A stretch of 64,000 nucleotides of DNA from CAXSBR01 sp964236495. GTDB lineage: Bacteria; Actinomycetota; Actinomycetes; Mycobacteriales; Jatrophihabitantaceae. Under the pieces are notes generated by a model, which saw only the letters and a list, made by a program, of their open reading frames with translations, was not told the origin of the DNA and did not search any database. The translations under genes were made by a program, and so were the position numbers. Where the stretch lies: NCBI GenBank assembly GCA_964236495.1, contig CAXSBR010000015.1, positions 1 through 64,000 on the forward strand, given 5' to 3'. Of this stretch, positions 51,281 to 60,890 are shown one piece after another; the first letter of the stretch is position 1, and each line of letters begins with the position of its first letter.

Positions 51281-51883
51281 ATGTTATTGCCCGGCCGTTA
51301 TCTCGCTCTGCCGTTCGTTGCTGCTGCCACCGTCGCGGTTAGCGTCATCGGCGTGACGTCGGCCTCGGCCGACGCCGACCCCGTGACCGGGGGGACCGCG
51401 ACGTTGGACGTGTCGCTGTGCGCCGCCACCACCTTGGCGCGGGCCAACGTCTTCATTCTTCCGACGAAGCCTGCGTCGGTCAGCTACGACGCCGCGAACG
51501 CCGCTGTCGCCTATGACCTGCCCGTCACCGGCGGCGACGCGAGCACCAACACGCTGTACGGAAGCCTGAAGTTGGGCGGCGACCTGTTGGTCACCGACAT
51601 CAAGACGCGTCGTCACGTGACGCTCAGCAATCTGACGTTCGACATCGCCGCGGACACCATCTCGGCGACCACCAGCACCGGCAGCGCGCCCGTCGTCGTC
51701 TTCGACGCGCTGGGCAACCACGACTACAGCACCGTCAACCCGGAGACGTTCTCTGCCTCGTCGGTCCAGGTCGACGCCGCCGGCGCCAAGGTGTTGAACA
51801 CGATGTTGCACGACCACGCGTTCAAGACCGGCGCGGTGCTCGGCAGTTTCAGCACCACATTCACCAACTCCACCGACGGCTGA
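51281..51883 (+). CDS. Secreted beta-rich protein of unknown function
   Basis: A 200-residue protein from ATG 51281 behind AAAGGA. Sec signal peptide (cleavage near ASA-DA) and a single domain of alternating short strands (TATLDVSLCAATTLARANVF, NTLYGSLKLGGDLLVTDIKT, RHVTLSNLTFDIAADTISAT). No Cys pair, stalk or membrane tail. It lies between two phosphate-binding-protein genes on the same strand and may be an accessory surface factor. No family recognised. Confidence 0.62.
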   Translation: MLLPGRYLALPFVAAATVAVSVIGVTSASADADPVTGGTATLDVSLCAATTLARANVFILPTKPASVSYDAANAAVAYDLPVTGGDASTNTLYGSLKLGGDLLVTDIKTRRHVTLSNLTFDIAADTISATTSTGSAPVVVFDALGNHDYSTVNPETFSASSVQVDAAGAKVLNTMLHDHAFKTGAVLGSFSTTFTNSTDG

Positions 51884-52126
51884 GCGCAACTCGTCGACCG
51901 GCCGGAGTCGAGCGAGATCCGACTTCGGCCGGTTTGCGCGTCCGTCTGCATGAGCCGTTTGCCCCGCGTTCAGACGGTGACCTCCGCTCGGACACCTCGG
52001 CCGGACATCGTCGCAACCGTCGTAGTAATCGCGCCGGAGACCGTTCTGGAAACGCGCTTTCGCACTGTGCACGCATCCGATGTCCCTCATTCCAAGTCCG
52101 CTGCGGCGGTAAGGAGAGCCGGTTTC

Positions 52127-54808
52127 ATGGTTTCCCCTTCGACGGGTTCTCGACGGCTCGGTGCCAGCAGGGTCGCGGTCGTCGTAATCATGGCGATCCT
52201 GCTCTCGATGGTCCTCTCGATCGCCGCAATCTTCGGCAGCTCTCCCGCATATGCCGACGGCACCGCCGTCTCGGTGACCGGTTCCCATCCGGCGTGGAAC
52301 GAACTGAACGGCGCTCCGATGTCTCACCTGCCGACGGCGACGGTGAGCCAGACCGAAGATTTGGTCGATCAGACCGTGCAGGTCTCGTGGACGCACTTCT
52401 CCCCGAGCACCAACGACCCGTACAGCCCTACCGTCCCGGTCCAAGGCATCTACTACGGCGATCCCGGCACCGACCTCTACCCGGTGTTGGTGCTGGAGTG
52501 CCGCGGAGTCAATCCGGCCAACGACCTCAACTCCACCCACCCGTCCTGCTATAAGACCGCCGCCGGCCGCACGGACGGCCCCGGCGGGCTCGGCAACGCC
52601 GTGTACTCGGTGACCAACCCCGACGGCAGTGGCCAGGTCAGCTTGCACGTCGAGAACGCCCAGACCAACAGCGTGCTCGGCTGCGACTCGACGCACGCCT
52701 GCTCGGTCGTGGTGTTACCGGCGTTCGGCGGTCGCCAGGATCCCAACGCGAAGATCAACTGCAACGACCACTCACTGGACTATCCGACCGAGGCCAACGG
52801 GTATGTAAGCGATCCCAACACGCTGGCCAGTGACAACATGTTCGGCGCCGCCTGCTCGTGGGCAAATCGTCTGGTCATACCGCTGCACTTCGCCACGACG
52901 CCCAGCAATTGCCCGAAAGCGTCGCCGGCGTTCAGCGCAGCGGGATCGCCGATGCTCAGCAGGGCGATGCAGCAGTGGCAGGCCGGCTGGTGCCACGGGT
53001 CGTCCGCGCTCAGCTTCGACTACAACTCGACCAGCAACGAATACCAGGCTCGGTCGAGCTTTCTCAACGGCGGCGGGGCGCTGACATCTGCCACCGACGT
53101 CGCTCTGACGACTCAACCCGGCAACAGCAGCGGCAGGAAGTACACGTACGCACCGATCGCCAACACCGACATCGCGGTCGCTTTCGTGATCGACAATCCC
53201 CGCACCGGTCGGATCATCTCCGACCTCACGCTGAACGCGCGCCTGATGGCCAAGATGCTCACCCAGTCGTACTCGCTGCAGTTCGCGTGCACGTCCGGCG
53301 GCAGCACGACCAAGCAGTCCGCCACCTGCGATCCTGCCGTCAAGGGCAACCCATCCTCGATTTTCACCGACCCCGAGTTCGTCGCCCTGAACCCACAGAT
53401 CAAGGCCGGCGACTACCCGTCGCAGAACCTGACCGCCGGCGATTTTCTGCCCACCGTCGTTTCGGGCAACAGCGATCTCATCTGGACGCTGACCAGCTGG
53501 ATCGCCTCCGACCCCGATGCCCGAGCCTTCCTCGCCGGCCAGAGCGACCAGTGGGGCACGCACGTCAACACCTACTACCGCGGTGGTAGTGAGTACCCGA
53601 CCAGCCAGCTACGCGAACTCGATCCCGGCTACGTGGACCCGGCCGCGCCGGCCGGCAACGGCACCATGCAGAACTCGTGGCAGCCGGTGAACGGCCTCGA
53701 CCGGGTTGGCCAGTTTCTGGTCGGCAACAGCACCAGCGCCCTCAGCAACGTCCAGAACCAGTGCGGGGCACCCCCATGTTCGTTTCCTCGGGTGATCGAC
53801 CAGCTCGGCGCCCGGGCACTGTTCGCAGTCGTGGACCAGGGCACAGCATCGGCGTACAACTTCCCGACCGCCCGTCTGGTCAACGCGGCCGGACGCGCAG
53901 TTGCTCCGACCACGGCCGCCGTCGCAGCGGGCTTGTCCAGCATGAAGGCCAATCCCGACGGGATCACGCAAAGCGCGAGTTTCACCCCGGCCAAGGCGGC
54001 CGCGTACCCGCTTTCGGTGGTGAACTACGCCATGCTGCCCACGTGCGGCGTGACCAAATCGACGGCGGCCGCGATCGCAAGCTTCCTCGACCACGTATCC
54101 ACATCGCAGACCTCTGGCGTCAGACCTGGGACGATCGCCCCCGGTTACCTCCGGCTCTCACGTCACCAACTCGCTCAACTGGCGGCGGCCTCAGCTGCCG
54201 TCAGTTCCACCCGCTGTGATCGGGGAGTTTCGCAGACTCCGAGAAAGACAACCAGCACTGCCCATCATCCATCCAGGCCGGCTGCCCCGACGTTTGGTGC
54301 CATTGGCCACCAGTCCTCGAACGGATCACCATCGGGCGTGCAAGCGCGAAATGCGCCCGCACCGGGCATCGGCAGTCAAGGCAATCCGCAGGCTGTCCAC
54401 CCGCAGCCCACCGGCGCCGGCTTCGGCTCCGGCTCGGGCTCGGGCTCGGGCTCGGGCTCTACTACTGGCCTCGGTGGGGGTAAGGGCTCCGGCGTGGGTA
54501 AGGGCGCAGGCCTGCCCACCAGCTCGCCCGCCGCCACCGGTGTGCCTGCCCGAGTCAACGGGGCGCCAAACTCCAACGCGGCGCCCCCATCGACGACGAC
54601 TTCGGCGGCGACCCGCCTCGTCGCCTTCGGCTACAAGCCGGCGTCGGGCACAACGGCGACGCGCTACCTGCTGCCCGGCCTGCTCGTCCTCGGCGCCTTG
54701 CTACTGCTCGTTGGTCCGGGCGTGTATCTCGCGTTCACCTCCGGCGCTGTGGCCATGGTCGGGGTTCGAGCGCGCGTCGCCTACCGAACGTTGCGTCGGC
54801 GGATATGA
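52127..54808 (+). CDS. Large membrane-anchored PstS-like surface protein
   Basis: An 893-residue protein from ATG 52127 (AAGGAG 11 nt upstream). Signal peptide, an N-terminal beta domain, then a PstS-like region (FDYNSTSNEYQARSSFLNGG, YAPIANTDIAVAFVIDNPRT, DLTLNARLMAKMLTQSY). A third domain and a long Ser/Pro/Gly-rich stalk with a run of GS repeats (54430-54465) lead to a C-terminal membrane helix and RRRI. It ends overlapping pstC as ATGA, so it is co-translated with the permease. It is much larger than ordinary PstS (~370 residues) and lacks a lipobox. Possibly a surface receptor that passes substrate to the permease. Confidence 0.75.
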   Translation: MVSPSTGSRRLGASRVAVVVIMAILLSMVLSIAAIFGSSPAYADGTAVSVTGSHPAWNELNGAPMSHLPTATVSQTEDLVDQTVQVSWTHFSPSTNDPYSPTVPVQGIYYGDPGTDLYPVLVLECRGVNPANDLNSTHPSCYKTAAGRTDGPGGLGNAVYSVTNPDGSGQVSLHVENAQTNSVLGCDSTHACSVVVLPAFGGRQDPNAKINCNDHSLDYPTEANGYVSDPNTLASDNMFGAACSWANRLVIPLHFATTPSNCPKASPAFSAAGSPMLSRAMQQWQAGWCHGSSALSFDYNSTSNEYQARSSFLNGGGALTSATDVALTTQPGNSSGRKYTYAPIANTDIAVAFVIDNPRTGRIISDLTLNARLMAKMLTQSYSLQFACTSGGSTTKQSATCDPAVKGNPSSIFTDPEFVALNPQIKAGDYPSQNLTAGDFLPTVVSGNSDLIWTLTSWIASDPDARAFLAGQSDQWGTHVNTYYRGGSEYPTSQLRELDPGYVDPAAPAGNGTMQNSWQPVNGLDRVGQFLVGNSTSALSNVQNQCGAPPCSFPRVIDQLGARALFAVVDQGTASAYNFPTARLVNAAGRAVAPTTAAVAAGLSSMKANPDGITQSASFTPAKAAAYPLSVVNYAMLPTCGVTKSTAAAIASFLDHVSTSQTSGVRPGTIAPGYLRLSRHQLAQLAAASAAVSSTRCDRGVSQTPRKTTSTAHHPSRPAAPTFGAIGHQSSNGSPSGVQARNAPAPGIGSQGNPQAVHPQPTGAGFGSGSGSGSGSGSTTGLGGGKGSGVGKGAGLPTSSPAATGVPARVNGAPNSNAAPPSTTTSAATRLVAFGYKPASGTTATRYLLPGLLVLGALLLLVGPGVYLAFTSGAVAMVGVRARVAYRTLRRRI

Positions 54809-55824
54809 GCACTGCAGCGCTCGGACCGGAGCTCGCAGGCGCCCACGCCGACCGCGACGACCCGGCTCAGGACGAACCCCGCTCCATCCAAACGCTCGTA
54901 AGCCCGACTGATCGCCTCTTTCATGGCGTGCTGCGGGCCGCGGCGCTGTCCGTGTTCGGCATCACCGCGATGATCGCGGTGTTCCTCCTGCTGAAAGCCT
55001 GGTCGGCGCTGCGCCTGGTCGGTTGGTCGTTCGTGACGACGCAGATCTGGATTCCAGCCCAACGCCGGTTCGGGGTTGCCAGCCTGATACCCAACGGAAT
55101 CTTCATTGCGACCATCGCGCTGGTCGTGGCTATCCCCATCGCGCTCGCGACCGCTGTCTTCATCTCGGAGTACGCGCCACCGGCTCTGCAGCGGCCTCTG
55201 ATCGCGTTGATCGACTTAATGGCTGCGGTTCCCAGCATCATCTACGGACTGTGGGGTGTGTTCTTCCTGCAGCCCAGGATCTTGGGCACCCTTCGATGGA
55301 TCTCGGAGTACCTGTCCTGGATTCCCGTGTTCCAGGTCCGCGGTCAGCATTCGCCCAGCTCTTACACTTCGTCGACGTTCATCGCCGGTCTGGTCGTGTC
55401 GCTGATGGTCATCCCACTCGTGGCATCGATCACGCGAGAGGTGTTTTCCCAGGCTCCGATCGGTGAACGGGAGGCTGCCTTCGCGCTGGGTTCCAGTCGG
55501 TGGGCCATGATCCGCACTGTTGTCCTTCCCTACGGACGTGGCGGCATGATCGGCGCAATCATGCTCGGTTTCGGCCGCGCTATGGGAGAGACCATCGCCA
55601 TCGCGCTGATCATCTCGCCCACGTACAGTCCCGCCTGGCGCGTACTGGAGAGCCATGGCTTATCCATCGCTGCGCTCATCGCTCTGCGTTATCAGGAGTC
55701 CACGCAGGCGATGTTGTCCTCGCTGATGGCGGCCGGCCTGGCGTTGTTCGCGATCACGCTCGTCGTCAACGCCGTCGCATCGGTTGTAGTGACCCGGTCG
55801 CGCTCGGGCGCGCAGACGGGCTGA
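54805..55824 (+). CDS. pstC: Phosphate ABC transporter permease
   Basis: A 339-residue permease with six membrane helices. The ABC-docking EAA loop is IGEREAAFALGSSRWAMIRT followed by VVLPYGRGG, and the PstC segment IPIALATAVFISEYAP is clear. With PstA it forms the membrane channel for phosphate import. Its ATG overlaps the surface-protein stop by 4 bp. An insert of ~25 residues (WISEYLSWIPVFQVRGQHSP) extends the outer loop before helix four, larger than in standard PstC. Confidence 0.87.
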   Translation: MSTAALGPELAGAHADRDDPAQDEPRSIQTLVSPTDRLFHGVLRAAALSVFGITAMIAVFLLLKAWSALRLVGWSFVTTQIWIPAQRRFGVASLIPNGIFIATIALVVAIPIALATAVFISEYAPPALQRPLIALIDLMAAVPSIIYGLWGVFFLQPRILGTLRWISEYLSWIPVFQVRGQHSPSSYTSSTFIAGLVVSLMVIPLVASITREVFSQAPIGEREAAFALGSSRWAMIRTVVLPYGRGGMIGAIMLGFGRAMGETIAIALIISPTYSPAWRVLESHGLSIAALIALRYQESTQAMLSSLMAAGLALFAITLVVNAVASVVVTRSRSGAQTG

Positions 55825-55830
55825 GCAACG

Positions 55831-57093
55831 ATGGTGCAAACGCTCGTCGATCCGCCGGTCCGGACGTCGCAAGCCAGTCGTTCTGTGCCGGTCGACCGTG
55901 ACGACGCCCGTCGCCTGCGTCTGAGCGCCGTCTCGGCCGCCGAAGTCGCCTCGATCGTGGGTGCGGCGCTCGGAGGCCTGGCGCTGGCATGGGTCCTCGA
56001 CCAGCGCGTGATCGCGTGGTCGGGCGCTCTTGGATTCTGGCTGTTGGCCTATGGCTTGTTCTTGACGCTGTACACGGTGGTCGCCTCGGCCCAGTGGCCC
56101 GTTCGGGCTGTCGCCGATCGCGTCGTCGCGACAGTGGTGGCATCGGCTGCTGTTCTTGTTCTGGTCATCGTGATCGATCAGATGGTGTTCACGGTCGATC
56201 GCGGATCGCGGGCCATCGTGCACGGCAACTTCTGGACCCAGACGATGGCGGTGACCGGCCCGCTGGCCCCGCTGACCTCCGGCGGGATGCTGCATGCGCT
56301 GGTCGGCTCGCTCGAGCAACTGGGTCTGGCGACGGTGTTCTCGGTGCCGCTCGGGCTCGCCGCAGCGCTGTATCTCGTCGAGGTCGGCGACTGGCTCGCC
56401 CGTCCGGTGCGCATCATCGTCGAGGCGATGACGGCGTTACCAGAGATCATCGCCGGCTTGTTCGTCTACGCGTTCGTGATCCTCACCCTCGGATGGCAGC
56501 GCAGCGGGTTGGCCGCGTCGCTCGCCCTTACCGTCATGATGATACCCGTAGTGACGCGCACCGCGGAGGTGATCTTCCGGCTCGTACCCCACCCCCTGCG
56601 GGAAGCCTCCTACGCGTTGGGGTCGAGCCACTTCCGTACGGTCTGGGCCGTGGTGCTGCCCACGGCGCGTTCAGGCTTGGCCACCGCGGTCATCCTGGCC
56701 ATGGCGCGCGCCGTCGGCGAAACGTCGCCGGTGCTGCTGACAGCCGGGTTCACCAAAGAACTCAATACCGACCCGTTATCTGGTCCGCAGACGAGCCTGC
56801 CCCTTTACATCTACAACTACGTGCGCTACCCGCAGGCGACGATGGTGGAGCGCGCCTTCGGTGGCGGCCTGGCACTCATGGCCATGGTCCTGATCCTGTT
56901 CGTGCTCGCTCGCGTCATCGGCGGTCGCCCGCCGGGACAGCTGAGCAAACGGCAACGTCGTCGGCTGGCGCGCGAGCTGGGCGCAGGCGCCGATCGGGTG
57001 CTCGACGAGCAGCGACGCGCCGACGACGCACCGGCAGCCGCGCCTCCTGCGTTCATCGGCCCGGCGTACCCCGACCCACCCACACCCGGTTGA
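55831..57093 (+). CDS. pstA: Phosphate ABC transporter permease
   Basis: A 420-residue permease, longer than usual PstA (~300) because of extra N-terminal helices (about residues 40-130) and a ~60-residue basic, then Pro-rich C-terminal tail. Core features: LGLAAALYLVEVGDWLARPV, MTALPEIIAGLFVYA, the EAA loop LREASYALGSSHFRTVWAVV and ARAVGETSPVLLTAGF. It starts 6 bp after pstC. The tail could interact with PstB or another cytosolic partner. Confidence 0.86.
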   Translation: MVQTLVDPPVRTSQASRSVPVDRDDARRLRLSAVSAAEVASIVGAALGGLALAWVLDQRVIAWSGALGFWLLAYGLFLTLYTVVASAQWPVRAVADRVVATVVASAAVLVLVIVIDQMVFTVDRGSRAIVHGNFWTQTMAVTGPLAPLTSGGMLHALVGSLEQLGLATVFSVPLGLAAALYLVEVGDWLARPVRIIVEAMTALPEIIAGLFVYAFVILTLGWQRSGLAASLALTVMMIPVVTRTAEVIFRLVPHPLREASYALGSSHFRTVWAVVLPTARSGLATAVILAMARAVGETSPVLLTAGFTKELNTDPLSGPQTSLPLYIYNYVRYPQATMVERAFGGGLALMAMVLILFVLARVIGGRPPGQLSKRQRRRLARELGAGADRVLDEQRRADDAPAAAPPAFIGPAYPDPPTPG

Positions 57094-57119
57094 TCCGGCC
57101 CGAGCATCTGAGGATTTGC

Positions 57120-58934
57120 GTGAAACGTTTCCCGTCCCGCCTTGCCGCCGCTCTCGTGGTAGCCGCTCTGGCGTGGACTTCCGCTGGCCCGGCCGGCGCC
57201 GCCGGCTACGCCCAGCTCAACGGCGACGGCTCGTCCTGGGCTGGGCCGGCGATCGACCAGTTCGGCAACGCCGTCCACAATCAGGGACTCATCATCAACT
57301 ACAACCCCGACGGCTCGGCCGCCGGTCGATCCAACTTCACCCAGGACGCGGCCGACTTCGCAGCGACCGACGTCCAGTACCTGACCCAGGGCGATCCGTT
57401 CGGCGGCGGTGTGGAGAGTCCGACGGTCGCTTACTCCTACATCCCGATCGTCGCCGGCGGCACCACGTTCATGTACAACCTGACCGTGGGCGGTCGCAAG
57501 ATCACCGACCTGCGCCTGTCCGGCGACACGATCACCAAGATCTTCACCGGGCAGATCACGAACTGGAACGATCCGCAGATCGCCAGGGACTACGGCCAGG
57601 CCCTGCCGAGCCAGAAGATCACTCCCGTCATCCGCTCGGACGGCTCCGGGGCGACATACCAGTTCACCCGCTGGATGGCCCGCGTGTATGGCAGCCAGTG
57701 GAGCGCGTTCTGCGCGGCTCATCACGGCCCGGCCAACAATTGCGGTCCTACCGAGTTCTATCCCGGCTTCGCCGGCTCCCAGGCGAAGGCCGGCTCGGAC
57801 CAGGTGGCCGGCTACGTGTCGGCCGGCTACGGCGCGGGCTCGATCGGCTACGACGAGTACGCCTACGCGCTGGGGAGCTCCATCCCGGTGGTGAAGCTGC
57901 TCAATCCGGCGGGCTACTACACGCTGCCGACGGCGTCGAACGTGGCGATCGCGCTGCAAGCGGCCACCATCGACGAGAACCCGAAGAGCGTGACGTTCCT
58001 GATCCAGAATCTCGACAACGTTTACAGCAATACCGATCCGCGCTCCTACCCGCTGTCGAGCTACAGCTACCTCATCGTTCCGCGCGCCAATCGCTCGATC
58101 GGCGGGCAGAACTACGGGCCGCCGGGCAAGTTCACCAACGACAAGGGCACTGCCCTGTCGACCTGGCTCAACTACGTCCTGTGCGGGGCGCAGCAGAACG
58201 CCGGCAAACTCGGGTACTCGCCGCTGCCCAAGAACCTCGTCGTCGGCGGGTTCCAGCAGACCAACTTCATCCCCGGGCACGTCGCAACCCCCAACTTGAA
58301 CAACCTCAACAACTGCAACAACCCGACTTACCACAACGGGGTCAACTATCTGATCCGAGACGCCCCGCAACCGTCGCCCTGTGACAGGCTGGGCGCCGCA
58401 CTCACCTGTGCCGGCGGCGGGTCGGGCGGCGGGTCGGGCGCCGGCACAGCGCCCCGGAGCGGATCGTCGACAGCTGGGGCGAGCGGACCCACCGCACAGG
58501 TGGCCCCGCCGGGCGCGAGACCCGGTGCGGGCGCCCCCGCTCCGACGTCGCTCGGGGGTCCAGCGCCGGGCCCGGGCGGTTCGAACCCGTCGGCCAACAC
58601 TGGTCAAGCCGGATCGCCCGGAACTGCCAAGGTCGGAAGTGGACTGCGTACCGTCGGCGCCGGCCGGCAAGCCGGTTCTGCAGGCACCGGCCCCGCCGCT
58701 GCCAGTGCCGGCGCCAGCCCAGTGGCCGTCAAGACTGATCCGGATACCGGGCAGATAGTCACCGCGACGCAAAGCTCGAACGGGTCCCAGATCTATGCCC
58801 AACCCGTCTCGGTCACGGGGGCGTCCGGCGAAGACCAACTGTTCGGCCTGCTCGCCGGGCTCGAGCTCGTTGCCGCGGTGCTGGTTCCGGGTTTGCTGGG
58901 AATGTGGCTCCGAAAGCGTCGGCGGCCGGTATGA
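57120..58934 (+). CDS. pstS: Membrane-anchored phosphate-binding protein
   Basis: A 604-residue protein from GTG 57120 (GAGG 7 nt upstream). Sec signal peptide without lipobox, then a full PstS domain (INYNPDGSAAGRSNFTQDAA, ATDVQYL, YIPIVAGGTTFMYNLTVGGR, IFTGQITNWNDPQI, VIRSDGSGATYQFTRWM, the phosphate loop). From ~residue 430 a Gly/Pro/Ala-rich stalk of ~140 residues leads to a C-terminal helix (LLAGLELVAAVLVPGLLGMW) and RKRRRPV. Typical actinobacterial PstS is a lipoprotein, so anchoring through a C-terminal helix on a long stalk is unusual. The stop overlaps the next gene by 4 bp. Confidence 0.87.
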   Translation: MKRFPSRLAAALVVAALAWTSAGPAGAAGYAQLNGDGSSWAGPAIDQFGNAVHNQGLIINYNPDGSAAGRSNFTQDAADFAATDVQYLTQGDPFGGGVESPTVAYSYIPIVAGGTTFMYNLTVGGRKITDLRLSGDTITKIFTGQITNWNDPQIARDYGQALPSQKITPVIRSDGSGATYQFTRWMARVYGSQWSAFCAAHHGPANNCGPTEFYPGFAGSQAKAGSDQVAGYVSAGYGAGSIGYDEYAYALGSSIPVVKLLNPAGYYTLPTASNVAIALQAATIDENPKSVTFLIQNLDNVYSNTDPRSYPLSSYSYLIVPRANRSIGGQNYGPPGKFTNDKGTALSTWLNYVLCGAQQNAGKLGYSPLPKNLVVGGFQQTNFIPGHVATPNLNNLNNCNNPTYHNGVNYLIRDAPQPSPCDRLGAALTCAGGGSGGGSGAGTAPRSGSSTAGASGPTAQVAPPGARPGAGAPAPTSLGGPAPGPGGSNPSANTGQAGSPGTAKVGSGLRTVGAGRQAGSAGTGPAAASAGASPVAVKTDPDTGQIVTATQSSNGSQIYAQPVSVTGASGEDQLFGLLAGLELVAAVLVPGLLGMWLRKRRRPV

Positions 58935-59890
58935 ACGCGATCGGTGGCGCGCCGCCAAGCGAGGCCGTTGTCTCCGCTGCGTCCGACGAAGCCGGCCCGG
59001 GTCGCCAAATCCGTCGCGCTGGTACCCGATCGGCAGTGCAGGCAGAACGGCTAGGTCTGCCTGCTGACCGATACCGACCAGGTCCGGTGCTGCGGTTGAC
59101 CGCAGAGACCTTCACCGTCGTCGCACTGCTGCTGTTGGGTTTCGCGGTCTATCTGTTCGGTCTGTCGGGACTGTCGGAGTCGCGCAGTCAGGTCAACACC
59201 CTCAAGTCGTTCCGTGCGACGCTCGACCGAGCAGTGGCTCCGGTAGGTCCCGCGCGCACCGGTGCACCTGTCTCTGTCCTGGACATACCGGCGATCGGGG
59301 TACGCCACATGATCGTGCGGGAAGGCACCGACGCGCGCACCACGACCATGGGTCCGGGCCACCGTCGTGACACCCCACTGCCCGGACAGGCGGGCGTGGT
59401 AGTCGTGTATGGGCGGCGGACGACGTTCGGCGGCCCGTTTGCACATCTTCTTCGATTGAACCCGGGCGACGACATCCGGCTGACAACGGGGCAAGGCGTC
59501 GCCGAGTACGTCGTGTCCTCGTTCGGCACGCGAGCTCGGCCGGCGCCGGCCAACTCCGACAACCGACTGATCCTGACGACCGCGGACTCCGCAGATACAC
59601 CGATGTCGACAGTCAGCGTCAGCGCGGATCTGCGCAGCGCGGTTGCGCCGTCTTCGGGCTTGCGGCCGATCATCAACTCAGACGAGCAGAGCATGCGTGG
59701 CGCCGGCGATCGATCGTTGCTGCCGCTGGCGATGTGGGCTCAGGTTCTGCTGGTGGTACTGGTCTTGGCCACCATCGGTGCTTATCGATGGGCGCGCTGG
59801 CCGACATGGTGGTGCGCATCACCGGTCCTGATCGCCGTCATCTGGAACGTCTACGAAAACGGCGCCACGCTGTTGCCCAACGTGTTCTGA
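58931..59890 (+). CDS. Sortase-fold protein with replaced catalytic residues
   Basis: A 319-residue protein from ATG 58931, overlapping the pstS stop as ATGA. One membrane helix (about residues 57-78), a sortase class E-like domain and two C-terminal helices. The domain follows the family order: VSVLDIPAIGVRHMIV, then AGVVVVYGRRTTFGGPFAHL where active enzymes have AGHRTTFG, and NRLILTTADSADTP where they have LTTC. The catalytic His is Arg and the Cys is Ala, so transpeptidation is not expected. Overlap with pstS suggests a structural role with the anchored binding protein. Loss is not due to a frameshift. Confidence 0.75.
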   Translation: MNAIGGAPPSEAVVSAASDEAGPGRQIRRAGTRSAVQAERLGLPADRYRPGPVLRLTAETFTVVALLLLGFAVYLFGLSGLSESRSQVNTLKSFRATLDRAVAPVGPARTGAPVSVLDIPAIGVRHMIVREGTDARTTTMGPGHRRDTPLPGQAGVVVVYGRRTTFGGPFAHLLRLNPGDDIRLTTGQGVAEYVVSSFGTRARPAPANSDNRLILTTADSADTPMSTVSVSADLRSAVAPSSGLRPIINSDEQSMRGAGDRSLLPLAMWAQVLLVVLVLATIGAYRWARWPTWWCASPVLIAVIWNVYENGATLLPNVF

Positions 59891-59917
59891 TCTTCGCCTG
59901 CTCCGGAAAGGACCGCC

Positions 59918-60883
59918 ATGTTCGATCGCACGGCAAGACACCTCGCCAGTCACCCGGACCACGAAGGCGCCGGTGGCGCGGCACTCAACGAGGCCGCCAA
60001 GTCCGTCGACGATCAGTTCGGCTATGACCGCGACACCGTGAGCCTCGAGCGATTACTCGAACAATCCAAGCACGCGGCTGTTGACCCCAGTCGACTTCAC
60101 GCGCCCACCTCGGTACCCAACGGTCTGCACGCCGAACAGATATCGGCCTGGTTCGGGCACCACAAGGTGCTCGAACGCGTGTCGCTGACCATGCGTCCGG
60201 GTGAGGTGACAGCACTCATCGGCCCATCCGGTTGTGGCAAGTCGACGTTCCTCCGAGTGCTCAACCGAATGCATGAGATGGTTCGCGGGGCATCGCTGGC
60301 TGGGGAGGTACTGCTGGGCGGCGACGACATATACGCACCGGGCGAGCAGCCGGCACGCGTCCGCCGCCGCATAGGCATGGTCTTCCAGAAACCCAACCCG
60401 TTCCCGGCCATGTCCATCTTCGACAATGTGGCCAGCGGGCCAAAACTTGCCGGCATCAGGGTGGCCGACAAGGAAACGCTGGTCGAACGGAGCCTGCGCT
60501 CGGCGGGGCTGTGGGATGAGGTGAAGAACCGCCTGCGCAGCCCCGGTGGAGCGTTGTCGGGTGGTCAGCAACAGCGTCTGTGTATCGCCCGCTCGCTGGC
60601 GGTGTCGCCCGATGTGTTGCTCATGGATGAGCCGTGCTCCGCTCTTGACCCCACCTCGACGCGCCGGGTGGAGCAGACGATTGCGGAATTGGCAGGGCGG
60701 GTCACCATCGTGATCGTCACTCATAATATGCAGCAGGCGGTCCGGGTGTCGCAATCCTGCGCCTTCTTCTTGGCCACGCACGACACGCCTGGCCACATTG
60801 TCGAGGCGGGCCCTACCGGGTCCATCTTTGGATCGCCGCGCGACGCCCGTACCAACGACTACGTGAACGGGCGATTCGGCTGA
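59918..60883 (+). CDS. pstB: Phosphate ABC transporter ATPase
   Basis: A 321-residue ATPase from ATG 59918 behind GGAAAGGA. Walker A GPSGCGKST, Q loop VFQKPNPFP (typical of PstB), signature LSGGQQQRLCIARSLAV, Walker B LLMDEPCSALDP and switch His VTHNMQQA. An N-terminal extension of about 68 residues precedes the ABC domain and is not usual for PstB (~255 residues). It powers the permease pair encoded upstream. No phoU follows. Confidence 0.9.
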   Translation: MFDRTARHLASHPDHEGAGGAALNEAAKSVDDQFGYDRDTVSLERLLEQSKHAAVDPSRLHAPTSVPNGLHAEQISAWFGHHKVLERVSLTMRPGEVTALIGPSGCGKSTFLRVLNRMHEMVRGASLAGEVLLGGDDIYAPGEQPARVRRRIGMVFQKPNPFPAMSIFDNVASGPKLAGIRVADKETLVERSLRSAGLWDEVKNRLRSPGGALSGGQQQRLCIARSLAVSPDVLLMDEPCSALDPTSTRRVEQTIAELAGRVTIVIVTHNMQQAVRVSQSCAFFLATHDTPGHIVEAGPTGSIFGSPRDARTNDYVNGRFG

Positions 60884-60890
60884 CCGTGCC

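Noticed and set aside
51284..52696. 470-residue minus-strand ORF opposite the phosphate cluster
   Set aside because: Arg/Val/Gly/His-rich shadow of the plus-strand genes with no family features.
56826..58958. 710-residue minus-strand ORF opposite pstS
   Set aside because: It covers pstS and the pstA tail in a shadow frame; the plus-strand product is a clear PstS.
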